From Aliidiomarina taiwanensis (GTDB lineage Bacteria > Pseudomonadota > Gammaproteobacteria > Enterobacterales > Alteromonadaceae): a DNA stretch of 64,000 nucleotides. The position numbers and the translations under genes were made by a program. How positions within the stretch are numbered: the stretch's first letter is position 1; each line of letters starts with the position of its first letter. This document shows, piece after piece, positions 56,827 to 64,000 of the stretch. The stretch lies in the NCBI RefSeq assembly GCF_003987015.1, contig NZ_PIPQ01000001.1, positions 310,001 to 374,000 on the forward strand. Reading direction: 5' to 3'. A model generated the notes under the pieces. It searched no databases. It had not been told where the DNA came from and saw nothing but the letters and a program-made list of their open reading frames with translations.

Positions 56827-57078
56827 ATGACAGATTCTCAAACACGCCCTGAGTTACCCGATCATTTATCGATTCACCCACGCAGCCCGCATTATGTAGA
56901 AGAAGTGTTCAAGCATAATGTTGGAATAAAACTTAACGGGAAAGAGCGTAACGACGTTGAAGAGTACTGTATTAGTGAAGGCTGGGTGAAGGTTGCGGCG
57001 CCAAAGGCGTTAGACCGTCGAGGACAGCCTTTATTGATTAAGCTAAAAGGAGCGGTGGAAGCCTTTTATACTGAGTAA
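56827..57078 (+). CDS. DUF3297-family protein
   Basis: An 83-residue conserved protein of unknown function, recognised by L-S-I-H-P-R-S-P-H-Y, G-I-K-L-N-G-K-E-R and a C-terminal Glu/Phe/Tyr end. The ATG at 56827 has an AGGAG site; upstream in-frame sequence covers the DsbA remnant and is not coding. Such proteins are widespread in Proteobacteria. Confidence 0.9.
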   Translation: MTDSQTRPELPDHLSIHPRSPHYVEEVFKHNVGIKLNGKERNDVEEYCISEGWVKVAAPKALDRRGQPLLIKLKGAVEAFYTE

Positions 57079-57099
57079 GGCGTTTGCTTTAGATAAGAG

Positions 57100-57144
57100 A
57101 AAAGAAGCCCCAAAGTGTTGCTATGCGCTTTTGGGCTTCTTTTT
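57100..57144. terminator. Bidirectional terminator, DUF3297 / proS
   Basis: Sixteen-pair stem with one mismatch (AAAAGAAGCCC... with ...GGGCTTCTTTT) and a twelve-base loop, followed by T5 on the plus strand and a T-rich run on the minus strand. It lies between the two converging genes. Confidence 0.8.
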
Positions 57145-57153
57145 ATAGGCGAA

Positions 57154-58866
57154 TTAAAGGCCTTTTAAATAGCTGACGACATCCTCGATAGGCATTTTTA
57201 CTTTTTCACTGCTATTGCGTGCAGTGTATTCAACGGCTTTTTCGTCAAGGTTACGCTCACCAATCACAATGGTGTGTGGAACACCGACGAGCTCCATGTC
57301 GGCGAACATCACACCAGGCCGCTCTTTGCGGTCGTCAAACAGGACGTCGAAGCCTGCCGCCTGAAGTTCAGAGTACAGGTTTTCGGCTACTTCTTTTACC
57401 CGTACCGACTTGTGCATGTTCATTGGCAAAATACAGACTTGGAAAGGGGCCGTCGCCTCAGGCCAAATAATGCCTTTGTCGTCGTGGTGCTGTTCGATGG
57501 CTGCAGCCACAATGCGTGAAACACCAATACCGTAGCAGCCCATCGCTAGATTTTGGCTTTTGCCGCTTTCATTGAGCACACTGACCTTCATGGCGTCACT
57601 GTAGGTTGTGCCTAGCTGAAATATATGACCCACTTCAATGCCGCGGGCAATACGCACAGTGCCTTTACCACAAGGGCTTGGGTCACCTTCCACGACATCG
57701 CGTAAGTCTTCTACCTCGGTGCAGGCAGCGTCACGTTCCCAATTGACACCAAAATAATGATAACCGTCGTCGTTTGCGCCGGTCACAAAGTCGCTTAATA
57801 CAGCTGCACTGCGGTCGACAATGGTGCGTAACTTCAGCCCCACCGGGCCAAGTGAGCCAGGGCCCGCCCCTACGGCTGCCTGAATTTCTTCTTCGGTGGC
57901 AAACACAAGAGGTGAAAGTACGCCTTTTATTTTTGCTGCTTTAATTTCGTTTAAGCTATGGTCGCCTCGAATAACAAGCGCGACGAGCGTCGGCTCCCCA
58001 TGGTCGTCTGTACCGTGCACAATTAAGGTCTTCACGGTTTGCTCAATGGCCACATTAAATTGGCTCACTAGGTCGTCAATGGTTTTTACATTCGGCGTTG
58101 CTTGTTTATTTAGCTCTTGTGTAGCTTCATCGCGCGGTGTGCTAGGTGCCACAGCTTCGGCAAGCTCCACGTTGGCGGCGTAATCGGATTCGGTGCTGAA
58201 GGCAATGGCGTCTTCACCTGAGCTTGCCAACACATGGAACTCATGCGACATATCGCCGCCGATGGAGCCTGTGTCTGCAATAACCGGGCGGAAGTTCAAA
58301 CCTAAGCGGGTAAAAATGCGGGTGTATGCATCGTACATGGCCTGGTAAGTTTTCTCTAAGCAAGCATCAGAGGTGTGGAAGGAATAAGCGTCCTTCATAA
58401 TAAACTCACGCGAGCGCATGACACCAAAGCGCGGACGAATTTCATCGCGGAACTTGGTTTGAATTTGGAATAAATTCATGGGCAGCTGTTTATAGCTACT
58501 AATCTCTTTTCGCACCAACTCACTAATCACTTCTTCATGGGTTGGTCCCAGCACAAATTCACGTTGGTGGCGGTCTTTCAAGCGTAATAACTCAGGCCCG
58601 TAGTCTTCCCAACGACCGGACTCTTGCCATAAGTCCGCGGGTTGCACCATAGGCATTAGAATCTCTAGGGCGCCGGCGGCGGCCATTTCTTCACGAACAA
58701 TTTGTTCGACCTTGCGGAGCACTTTTAAACCTGTTGGTGTCCACGTATAAAGACCTGCTGCAACGCGGCGCACCATGCCGGCACGAAGCATTAACTGGTG
58801 ACTCACAACCTCTGCGTTTGCAGGGTTTTCCTTTAACGTGCCAAGAAGATACTGGGTAGTACGCAT
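57154..58866 (-). CDS. proS: Prolyl-tRNA synthetase
   Basis: Class II synthetase of the bacterial type, 570 residues. Motif 2 region [11 protein letters not shown] and motif 3 region G-I-G-V-S-R are present. Between them, about residues 225-405, is the YbaK-like INS domain that edits Ala-tRNA-Pro. The C-terminal anticodon-binding domain ends V-S-Y-L-K-G-L. It appears monocistronic. Confidence 0.97.
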   Translation of the reverse strand: MRTTQYLLGTLKENPANAEVVSHQLMLRAGMVRRVAAGLYTWTPTGLKVLRKVEQIVREEMAAAGALEILMPMVQPADLWQESGRWEDYGPELLRLKDRHQREFVLGPTHEEVISELVRKEISSYKQLPMNLFQIQTKFRDEIRPRFGVMRSREFIMKDAYSFHTSDACLEKTYQAMYDAYTRIFTRLGLNFRPVIADTGSIGGDMSHEFHVLASSGEDAIAFSTESDYAANVELAEAVAPSTPRDEATQELNKQATPNVKTIDDLVSQFNVAIEQTVKTLIVHGTDDHGEPTLVALVIRGDHSLNEIKAAKIKGVLSPLVFATEEEIQAAVGAGPGSLGPVGLKLRTIVDRSAAVLSDFVTGANDDGYHYFGVNWERDAACTEVEDLRDVVEGDPSPCGKGTVRIARGIEVGHIFQLGTTYSDAMKVSVLNESGKSQNLAMGCYGIGVSRIVAAAIEQHHDDKGIIWPEATAPFQVCILPMNMHKSVRVKEVAENLYSELQAAGFDVLFDDRKERPGVMFADMELVGVPHTIVIGERNLDEKAVEYTARNSSEKVKMPIEDVVSYLKGL

Positions 58867-58966
58867 GTTTATAATCTCGTTATTCGCAAATGATGCTGAT
58901 CACGCTTAAGTGATAATGAAGTTCAATTCTAACAGGCTCATGCAGGGGCAGAAAGTTTTTTAGCTT

Positions 58967-59671
58967 TTAGACAGGCTGAACTGAAAGAACATGGCAACAA
59001 GCGCCTTGAACCTGCCATTTTATATTGAAATCGTATAACACCATGCCATAAATACGGTCGCTTTCGGCTTGTGCTTTATAGGCAGGGCGTGGGTCCTGCT
59101 GTAAAACTTCAATAATCAGTGGCTGTAAATAAGGGTAGCTACTTTTATAGTGGGCCAAAGTCAGTTGGGCTGCCTCTGTGAATTCCACTTGCAATGCATT
59201 TTTAGGTGGCTCTTGCGCAATACCTGCAGACGCATGGGGTAAAGCATCAGCGTAGGGGATATAGGGCTTTATGTCGATAATGGGGGTGCCGTGTAATAAG
59301 TCGAGCCCTGCAATTTCAAGCCGAGTTTCCTGCTTGGTATGTCTGACGTCGAGCAATTGTACGACAGACAGTCCTAGCCCATTTGGACGAAAAGTGGAGC
59401 GTGTTGCAAATACGCCCATTTTCTTATTTCCGCCTAAACGTGGAGGGCGCACTAAAGGCTGCCACCCCTTTTCCACGTTTTGATGGAATACAAATTGAAG
59501 CCATAAATGGGTGTAATTTTCGATGCCACGAAAAAGCTCAGGCTGCGAATAGGGTGTGTGCATAACAATAGCACCTCGAGCACTGTTTACTAGGCCAGGT
59601 TGTCGAGGTATTGCAAACTTTTCACGGTAGGGTGATTCAATAATACCAAGAGGCTCAATAGAGTAGTTCAC
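58967..59671 (-). CDS. tsaA: tRNA (N6-threonylcarbamoyladenosine37-N6)-methyltransferase TrmO
   Basis: TsaA/YaeB family protein that methylates t6A37 of tRNA-Thr. The protein is 234 residues from the GTG at 59671, matching the E. coli length of 235. It has S-P-Y-R-E-K-F-A-I-P-R-Q-P-G-L and F-R-P-N-G-L-G-L-S-V motifs. An upstream GTG at 59683 is an alternative; a GGA sits better before 59671. Confidence 0.88.
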   Translation of the reverse strand: MNYSIEPLGIIESPYREKFAIPRQPGLVNSARGAIVMHTPYSQPELFRGIENYTHLWLQFVFHQNVEKGWQPLVRPPRLGGNKKMGVFATRSTFRPNGLGLSVVQLLDVRHTKQETRLEIAGLDLLHGTPIIDIKPYIPYADALPHASAGIAQEPPKNALQVEFTEAAQLTLAHYKSSYPYLQPLIIEVLQQDPRPAYKAQAESDRIYGMVLYDFNIKWQVQGACCHVLSVQPV

Positions 59672-59700
59672 GGTTATATCCACTGATTGAGAGGGTATAA

Positions 59701-59735
59701 CTAAAATAGCCCGGGAATAAGCCGGGCTATTTTAG
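59701..59735. terminator. Bidirectional terminator after the H-NS-like gene
   Basis: Perfect fourteen-base-pair stem (CTAAAATAGCCCGG and its complement) around a seven-base loop, with A-rich and T-rich ends. On the minus strand it lies 14 bases after the H-NS-like gene. Confidence 0.85.
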
Positions 59736-59748
59736 TTTAGGTGGTTTA

Positions 59749-60162
59749 CTAAGACTTAATTAAAAAGTCGTCTTTGCTGCCGCCCGCGTCAATAGCTCGC
59801 TGAATAGGTCGCGGATTACGGCCTTGACCTGTCCATGTTTTACGCTCGCCATTGTCGTCGATATATTCATACTTAGGTGGGCGCGGGGCACGTTTACGTG
59901 CAGGCTTAGTGCCCGCATTAGCAATTGCTTGCCCAAGAATGTCTTCTGCATCTAAACCAGCGGCTTCCATTTCACGGCGAATGCGCTCAATATGAACTTG
60001 TTTCTCTTGTTCAATACGCATTTGCTCAGCTTCTTCTTCCTCGCGCTGGGCAATAACACCGTCTAGTTTAACTGCAACTTCTTTTAGCTCTGCTACGGAA
60101 AGGTCTTTAGTAGCAGCATTAAGGCGACGAGCATGTGTCAGTATATCGATAAATGTTGACAT
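59749..60162 (-). CDS. hns: H-NS-family nucleoid-associated protein
   Basis: A 137-residue DNA-bridging protein that would silence AT-rich DNA. An N-terminal coiled-coil oligomerisation domain (about residues 15-70, rich in Glu, Arg and Ala) is followed by a basic linker and the C-terminal DNA-binding domain with T-W-T-G-Q-G-R-N-P, the T-W-x-G-x-G-R-x-P hallmark with its Q-G-R hook. It could be H-NS or a StpA-like paralogue. It has an AGGA site and an AT-rich region upstream. Confidence 0.92.
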   Translation of the reverse strand: MSTFIDILTHARRLNAATKDLSVAELKEVAVKLDGVIAQREEEEAEQMRIEQEKQVHIERIRREMEAAGLDAEDILGQAIANAGTKPARKRAPRPPKYEYIDDNGERKTWTGQGRNPRPIQRAIDAGGSKDDFLIKS

Positions 60163-60455
60163 AAGTGTTCCTGTATAAAGTAAGTTGCGGTGGTTAATAA
60201 AGAATGGTTGGCAGGCTTTGGTGTAGTTTAAATAAAGCCTAGCAGGTGGATATTCATTTATATAGCCACGAGTACATAATAATTCATAACAAGATAAAGC
60301 CTAAAAGACTTAATTTGTAATAATACCTTAAACTATAACGAGAGTAATAAACAAATAAAATTTGAAAGGAAATCTCTAATTAAGAAAAAGATTACAAAAT
60401 AGACACACTCGATATGCGATGTGGACTAGCATAGTAAGCTTGGCTTTTAGATGCA
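60163..60455. other. AT-rich intergenic region upstream of the H-NS-like gene
   Basis: The longest gap in the window at about 290 bases. It is visibly AT-rich, especially 60260-60410, and has no convincing open frame, tRNA or terminator. It must hold the H-NS-gene promoter, and AT-richness fits H-NS autoregulation, but I found no clear -35/-10 pair. Confidence 0.5.
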
Positions 60456-60650
60456 CTAACGAGATTGAGCGTTGGACTCTAATTCTTTAATACGGACTTC
60501 TAATGCATTTATCCGCTCAGACAACTCTTTTTTCGTGGGAGAACCGCTCGTAAACTTGGAGATAATGTCATCGAGCCCTGTAATAGCTGTAAACACGACA
60601 AAAGCGATGCCAATATAAACAGCCCATTGAATCAAGGTTGCTGGTTCCAT
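60456..60650 (-). CDS. Small hypothetical membrane protein with coiled coil
   Basis: A 64-residue protein with one N-terminal membrane helix (about residues 8-27) followed by a charged C-terminal helix (K-K-E-L-S-E-R-I-N-A-L-E-V-R-I-K-E-L) likely to form a coiled coil. The layout recalls PspB but without sequence similarity. A good AAGGAG site precedes the ATG. The function is unknown. Confidence 0.7.
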   Translation of the reverse strand: MEPATLIQWAVYIGIAFVVFTAITGLDDIISKFTSGSPTKKELSERINALEVRIKELESNAQSR

Positions 60651-60687
60651 TCGAATAGCTCCTTTGTGAATAGAATGAGTTTGAGTA

Positions 60688-60693
60688 TTTATA
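60688..60693 (-). promoter_or_regulatory. Extended -10 candidate before the small membrane protein
   Basis: TATAAA preceded by TGC on the minus strand (an extended -10), about 37 bases upstream of the ATG at 60650. The -35 is poor. Confidence 0.35.
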
Positions 60694-60864
60694 GCATACT
60701 CTTGGGCTGGATTGTTTTGCCCTTTCCTTCATTAGGCTAAGTCTTCATACTAAAGTAACCAACCGGTTTGTGCCCTTCATTGTGAAGCGAGAGACTGGTG
60801 GCAGTATGATGACAAGTAGGGGGCATACACCACCTGCTAAGCGTGAAAGCAAGAGAGAAACCCT

Positions 60865-61647
60865 ATGAAATTAACTATGTACCAGGTCGATGCTTTTGCA
60901 GAGCAAGTATTTGAAGGAAACCCGGCTGCAGTTTGCCCGTTAGACTGCTGGCTTGATGATTGTGTTTTGCAAGCAATAGCCGAAGAAAATAACGTGTCAG
61001 AAACAGCTTTTTTTATACCCGCAGGCGATGCTTTTGAACTCCGCTGGTTTACGCCAGTGGAGGAAGTGGACTTGTGTGGACATGCTACCTTAGCAGCAGC
61101 GCATGTACTTTTTAAGCACATGCGCTACGAAAAGTCTCAGTTAACCTTTCTGACGCGCAGTGGGGAACTGGTTGTGCGTAAACACGAGGTAGGCTATAGC
61201 ATGAACTTCCCAGCCGCGCCTGTCGCTGCTTGTGTCGCACCCGACGCACTGATCGCAGGCCTTGGACATACTCCAAATGAACTCTTGGCTGGCTTTGACT
61301 ACGTGGCCGTATATAGCACAGAAGAAGAAATACAGGCGTTAACGCCTGACTTCACTAAGTTGCAAAACATAGGCTTACGTGGCGTGGTGGCAACAGCTCC
61401 GGGCAAAGAGGCGGACTTTGTTAGCCGTTGTTTTTTCCCGAAACTGCGGGTAAATGAAGACCCTGTAACCGGTTCAGCCCATTGTGAACTTGCTCCCTTG
61501 TGGGCCGAGCGCTTGGGCAAAAATACATTAATAGCACGGCAGCTTTCGAAACGCTCTGGAACTCTTCGCTGTGAAATAAGGGGCGACAGGGTTATGCTGG
61601 TTGGCAATGCTGCCGATTACATGCAGGCAGAGATTCAACTACCTTAG
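60865..61647 (+). CDS. PhzF-family isomerase
   Basis: A 260-residue PhzF-fold protein with Y-Q-V-D-A-F and G-N-P-A-A-V-C at the N-terminus, the catalytic Glu likely in S-E-T-A-F-F, C-G-H-A-T-L-A-A-A-H, and D-P-V-T-G-S-A-H in the second domain. There are no phenazine genes nearby; most such proteins are of unknown substrate. The ATG at 60865 follows AAGAGAG. Confidence 0.9.
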   Translation: MKLTMYQVDAFAEQVFEGNPAAVCPLDCWLDDCVLQAIAEENNVSETAFFIPAGDAFELRWFTPVEEVDLCGHATLAAAHVLFKHMRYEKSQLTFLTRSGELVVRKHEVGYSMNFPAAPVAACVAPDALIAGLGHTPNELLAGFDYVAVYSTEEEIQALTPDFTKLQNIGLRGVVATAPGKEADFVSRCFFPKLRVNEDPVTGSAHCELAPLWAERLGKNTLIARQLSKRSGTLRCEIRGDRVMLVGNAADYMQAEIQLP

Positions 61648-61673
61648 ACCTTGCAGTTAGCGAATGCTGCAAT

Positions 61674-61700
61674 AAGAAAGGCGCACCGGTTGAGTGCGCC
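61674..61700 (-). terminator. Candidate terminator of ETF-QO
   Basis: Seven-base-pair GC stem GGCGCAC/GTGCGCC (61680-61686 and 61694-61700), followed on the minus strand by a T-rich TTTCTTATT. It begins about 22 bases after the ETF-QO stop. Confidence 0.6.
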
Positions 61701-61722
61701 AATGTCTTTTGCTTCCTAGCCG

Positions 61723-63372
61723 TTACATATTCGGATAGTTCGGGCCACCTGTTCCTTCTGGCGTTACCCAGCGGATATTTTGGCTTGGGTCTTTAATATC
61801 ACAGGTTTTACAATGAATGCAGTTTTGCGCATTTATTTGGAAGACTTTTTCCCCATTATCCTGCTCTACCACTTCGTATACACCTGCAGGGCAATAGCGC
61901 TGTGCGGGCTCGGCGTATTTCACCAAGTTCACGCTAATAGGAATGCTGGCGTCTTTTAGCTGTAAATGACAGGGTTGGTCTTCTTCATGGTTTGTGTTGG
62001 AAAGGTACACGGAACTGTTACGATCGAAGCTGATGGTATTGTCCGGCTTGTCGTACTGAATAGGTTTAGCTTGGTCCGCTAACTCCATGCCTTCGTGGTC
62101 TGGGCGGTTGTCTTTAATGGTGAAAGGCAACTTACCACCAAACCAATTTTGGTCGATGGTATTATAAGCGCCGCCCATAAAGGTGCCGAATTTATGCACG
62201 GCAGGTCCAAAGTTACGCGAGCGGTAAAGCTCGTCGTATAGCCAAGAAGCCTTAAAGCGTTCCTCGTGCTCCACGAGGTCTGTGTGGGCTTGGTCCGTTT
62301 GCAGGGCAGCAAAAATGCTTTCCGCAGCCAGCATACCGCTTTTCATTGCAGTATGGTTACCTTTGATTTTTGCAAAGTTGAGTGTGCCTGCTTCACAGCC
62401 GGCTAAAATAGCACCAGGCATGGTCATTTTCGGCAAACTATGGAAACCACCTTTGGTTATTGCACGAGCACCATAGCTGACACGTTTCCCGCCTTTCAGC
62501 ACATTTTCAATGTTGGCATGGTGTTTAAAACGCTGGAACTCGGCAAAAGGGTTCACATGGGGGTTGGTGTAGTTTAAGTCGACAATAAGGCCAACAAACA
62601 CTTGGTTGTTTTCCGCATGGTAGAGGTAACCACCGCCGCTGGCATGGCCTTCAAGTGGCCAGCCCGTGCTATGCACAACCAAACCTTCTTGGTGTTGTTC
62701 AGCAGGGATGTCCCAAATCTCTTTAAAACCAATCGCATAATGCTGCGGCGACTTGTCTTTGTTGAGCTCATATTTAGCTATCAGCTCTTTCCCAAGGTGG
62801 CCACGGCTACCTTCAGCAAAAACGGTGTAACGGGCACGTAGCTCCATACCCGGCATGTAGCTGTCTTTTTGCTCACCTGTGGCTGAAACGCCCATATCTC
62901 CGGTAATAACACCTTCAACGGCACCTGACTCGTCATAAATGACCTCGGCGGCGCTAAACCCTGGGAAGACTTCAACACCTAAAGCCTCTGCTTGTTCGGC
63001 GAGCCAGCGACACATATTACCCATACTGGTAATATAGTTACCTGTATTGTGGAAGGTTTTAGGTACCATGAAGTTGGGCAACTTGCTGGCTTTTTGTTGG
63101 CTAGCAAAAAGGAAAATATCGTCGCCTGTCACGGGGGTGTTGAGGGGGGCACCGCGCTCTTTCCAGTCGGGGAAAAGTTCTGCTAGTGCACGCGGTTCAA
63201 AGACAGCACCAGAAAGAATATGGGCGCCAATTTCTGAGCCCTTTTCGATTACGCAAATTTGTAGCTCTTTCTCTTCTTTTTGTGCCAGTTGTCCTAGTTG
63301 GCATGCGGCGCTCAGGCCCGCTGGGCCACCGCCAACAATAAGCACATCAAATTCCATACTTTCGCGTTGCAT
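61723..63372 (-). CDS. Electron transfer flavoprotein-ubiquinone oxidoreductase
   Basis: Membrane-associated ETF-QO that passes electrons from ETF, and so from FadE-type dehydrogenases, to ubiquinone. The protein is 549 residues with the FAD motif V-G-G-G-P-A-G-L-S near residue 14 and the C-terminal 4Fe-4S ligands in C-P-A-G plus C-I-H-C-K-T-C. The ATG at 63372 has a GGAG site. ETF alpha and beta genes are not in the window. Confidence 0.95.
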   Translation of the reverse strand: MQRESMEFDVLIVGGGPAGLSAACQLGQLAQKEEKELQICVIEKGSEIGAHILSGAVFEPRALAELFPDWKERGAPLNTPVTGDDIFLFASQQKASKLPNFMVPKTFHNTGNYITSMGNMCRWLAEQAEALGVEVFPGFSAAEVIYDESGAVEGVITGDMGVSATGEQKDSYMPGMELRARYTVFAEGSRGHLGKELIAKYELNKDKSPQHYAIGFKEIWDIPAEQHQEGLVVHSTGWPLEGHASGGGYLYHAENNQVFVGLIVDLNYTNPHVNPFAEFQRFKHHANIENVLKGGKRVSYGARAITKGGFHSLPKMTMPGAILAGCEAGTLNFAKIKGNHTAMKSGMLAAESIFAALQTDQAHTDLVEHEERFKASWLYDELYRSRNFGPAVHKFGTFMGGAYNTIDQNWFGGKLPFTIKDNRPDHEGMELADQAKPIQYDKPDNTISFDRNSSVYLSNTNHEEDQPCHLQLKDASIPISVNLVKYAEPAQRYCPAGVYEVVEQDNGEKVFQINAQNCIHCKTCDIKDPSQNIRWVTPEGTGGPNYPNM

Positions 63373-63390
63373 GGCTACTCCTTAAAGCTA

Positions 63391-64000
63391 TTACGAAATA
63401 ATTTGAATTGGAACTAAGCCTTCATAGCGCGTTAGTAACTCGGTCATTTCAGAGCTAGGGATAGGGCGGCTAAATAGGAAACCTTGCCCAATGATACAGC
63501 CCCGCTCCGTTAGGAAGCTCACTTGCTCTTCCGTTTCAACACCTTCAGCAACGAGTTCTAAGTCTAAACTATTGGCTAAATTAATAATGGTTTGAGTAAT
63601 GGTTGCATCGTCTTTGTCGTCCGGTAGATCTTGCACGAAAGAACGATCGATTTTCAACACATTCACCGGGAAGTGTTTTAAATAAGAAAGCGAGGAATAA
63701 CCCACACCGAAGTCGTCTATCGCTAAGGTCACCCCTTCTTCACGCAAGGCGTGCATAAAGTTTGTATGCGACTTGATGTTCTCGATAAACACTTGTTCGG
63801 TTAGCTCAAGTTCTAGTAAGTGACTCGGAATACCGGTTTCGTCGATAACACTTAAAATATAGTCCATTAAGTCTGGTGACTGTAGTTGCTTCCCAGATAA
63901 GTTGACCGACAGTTGTAGGTCGGACATGCCCATATCGTGCCAGCGCTTTAATTGGGTACAGGCAGTTTTTAAAACAAAGTTTGAAATAGGAATGATTAAC
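63391..64000 (-). CDS. EAL-domain cyclic-di-GMP phosphodiesterase, partial (N-terminus beyond right edge)
   Basis: C-terminal 202 residues of a protein that continues past the window. Active-site parts of the EAL domain visible are N-L-S-G-K-Q-L, the Glu in E-L-T-E, the D-D-F-G-V-G-Y-S-S metal motif, K-I-D-R-S-F-V and E-G-V-E-T-E-E-Q, so the phosphodiesterase is probably active. The E-A-L triplet and any sensory or GGDEF domain lie outside. It ends 18 bases before ETF-QO begins. Confidence 0.92.
   Translation of the reverse strand, partial: LIIPISNFVLKTACTQLKRWHDMGMSDLQLSVNLSGKQLQSPDLMDYILSVIDETGIPSHLLELELTEQVFIENIKSHTNFMHALREEGVTLAIDDFGVGYSSLSYLKHFPVNVLKIDRSFVQDLPDDKDDATITQTIINLANSLDLELVAEGVETEEQVSFLTERGCIIGQGFLFSRPIPSSEMTELLTRYEGLVPIQIIS

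Noticed and set aside
60163-60455. AT-rich gap as a possible replication origin or attachment site
   Set aside because: No DnaA boxes, direct repeats, integrase or tRNA flank; better read as an H-NS-gene regulatory region.

Overview
The window is a stretch of chromosome from a gammaproteobacterium. Gene order and protein sequence point to the Alteromonadales, probably the Idiomarinaceae (Idiomarina, Pseudidiomarina or Aliidiomarina). The family is an inference from protein character and from synteny with Escherichia coli and Shewanella-type genomes; the genus cannot be fixed by reading alone. I found no rRNA, CRISPR array, insertion sequence or prophage. Coding density is very high, and no stretch over 300 bases lacks a gene.

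Positions 1-13.7 kb (minus strand) hold a conserved envelope, translation and replication block. Read in the direction of transcription it is miaB, ybeZ, ybeY, corC, lnt, a small membrane protein, leuS, lptE, holA, nadD, rsfS, rlmH and mrdA, with mrdA cut by the left edge. An EamA transporter lies upstream of miaB. From 13.8 to 15.6 kb a ubiF-like hydroxylase runs the other way and faces a five-gene tRNA operon (Met-Leu-Gln-Gln-Leu) with a near-consensus promoter. The ubiF/tRNA/miaB arrangement is the same as in E. coli. From 15.7 to 22.9 kb (minus) come an SDR oxidoreductase, fumC, ychF, pth, rplY, prs, ispE and lolB.

From 23 to 34.6 kb (mostly plus) come hemA, prfA, prmC, a response regulator with a degenerate HD-GYP-like end, sirB2 and kdsA. 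They are followed by a PsrA-like regulator with fadE, an S41 protease lipoprotein on the minus strand, and nagZ. From 34.7 to 44.6 kb lies a compact, tightly overlapping Tad/Flp type IVb pilus-like operon of twelve genes: pilin, TadG-like, TadE-like, unknown, CpaB/RcpC, secretin, TadA ATPase, TadB, TadC, DUF192, TPR lipoprotein and a large cysteine-rich prepilin-like protein. This is the main accessory system in the window and the best candidate for something not yet described.

From 44.6 to 54.4 kb come smpB, ratA/rnfH, sixA, prmB, aroC, an MFS transporter, a secreted S9 peptidase, epmC and a COG3199 NAD-kinase-like protein. From 54.4 to 64 kb come a ferredoxin, gpt, a VOC protein, a deaminase, DUF503, a decayed DsbA/FrnE fragment, DUF3297, proS, trmO, an H-NS-like protein, a small membrane protein, a PhzF-family protein, ETF-ubiquinone oxidoreductase and an EAL-domain protein cut by the right edge.

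Most of the window serves core growth: tRNA charging and modification, peptide-chain release and release-factor methylation, lipoprotein and LPS export, cell-wall elongation, and heme, isoprenoid, PRPP and chorismate synthesis. FadE and ETF-QO together imply fatty-acid oxidation feeding the quinone pool. The S9 and S41 proteases fit a peptide-using marine lifestyle.
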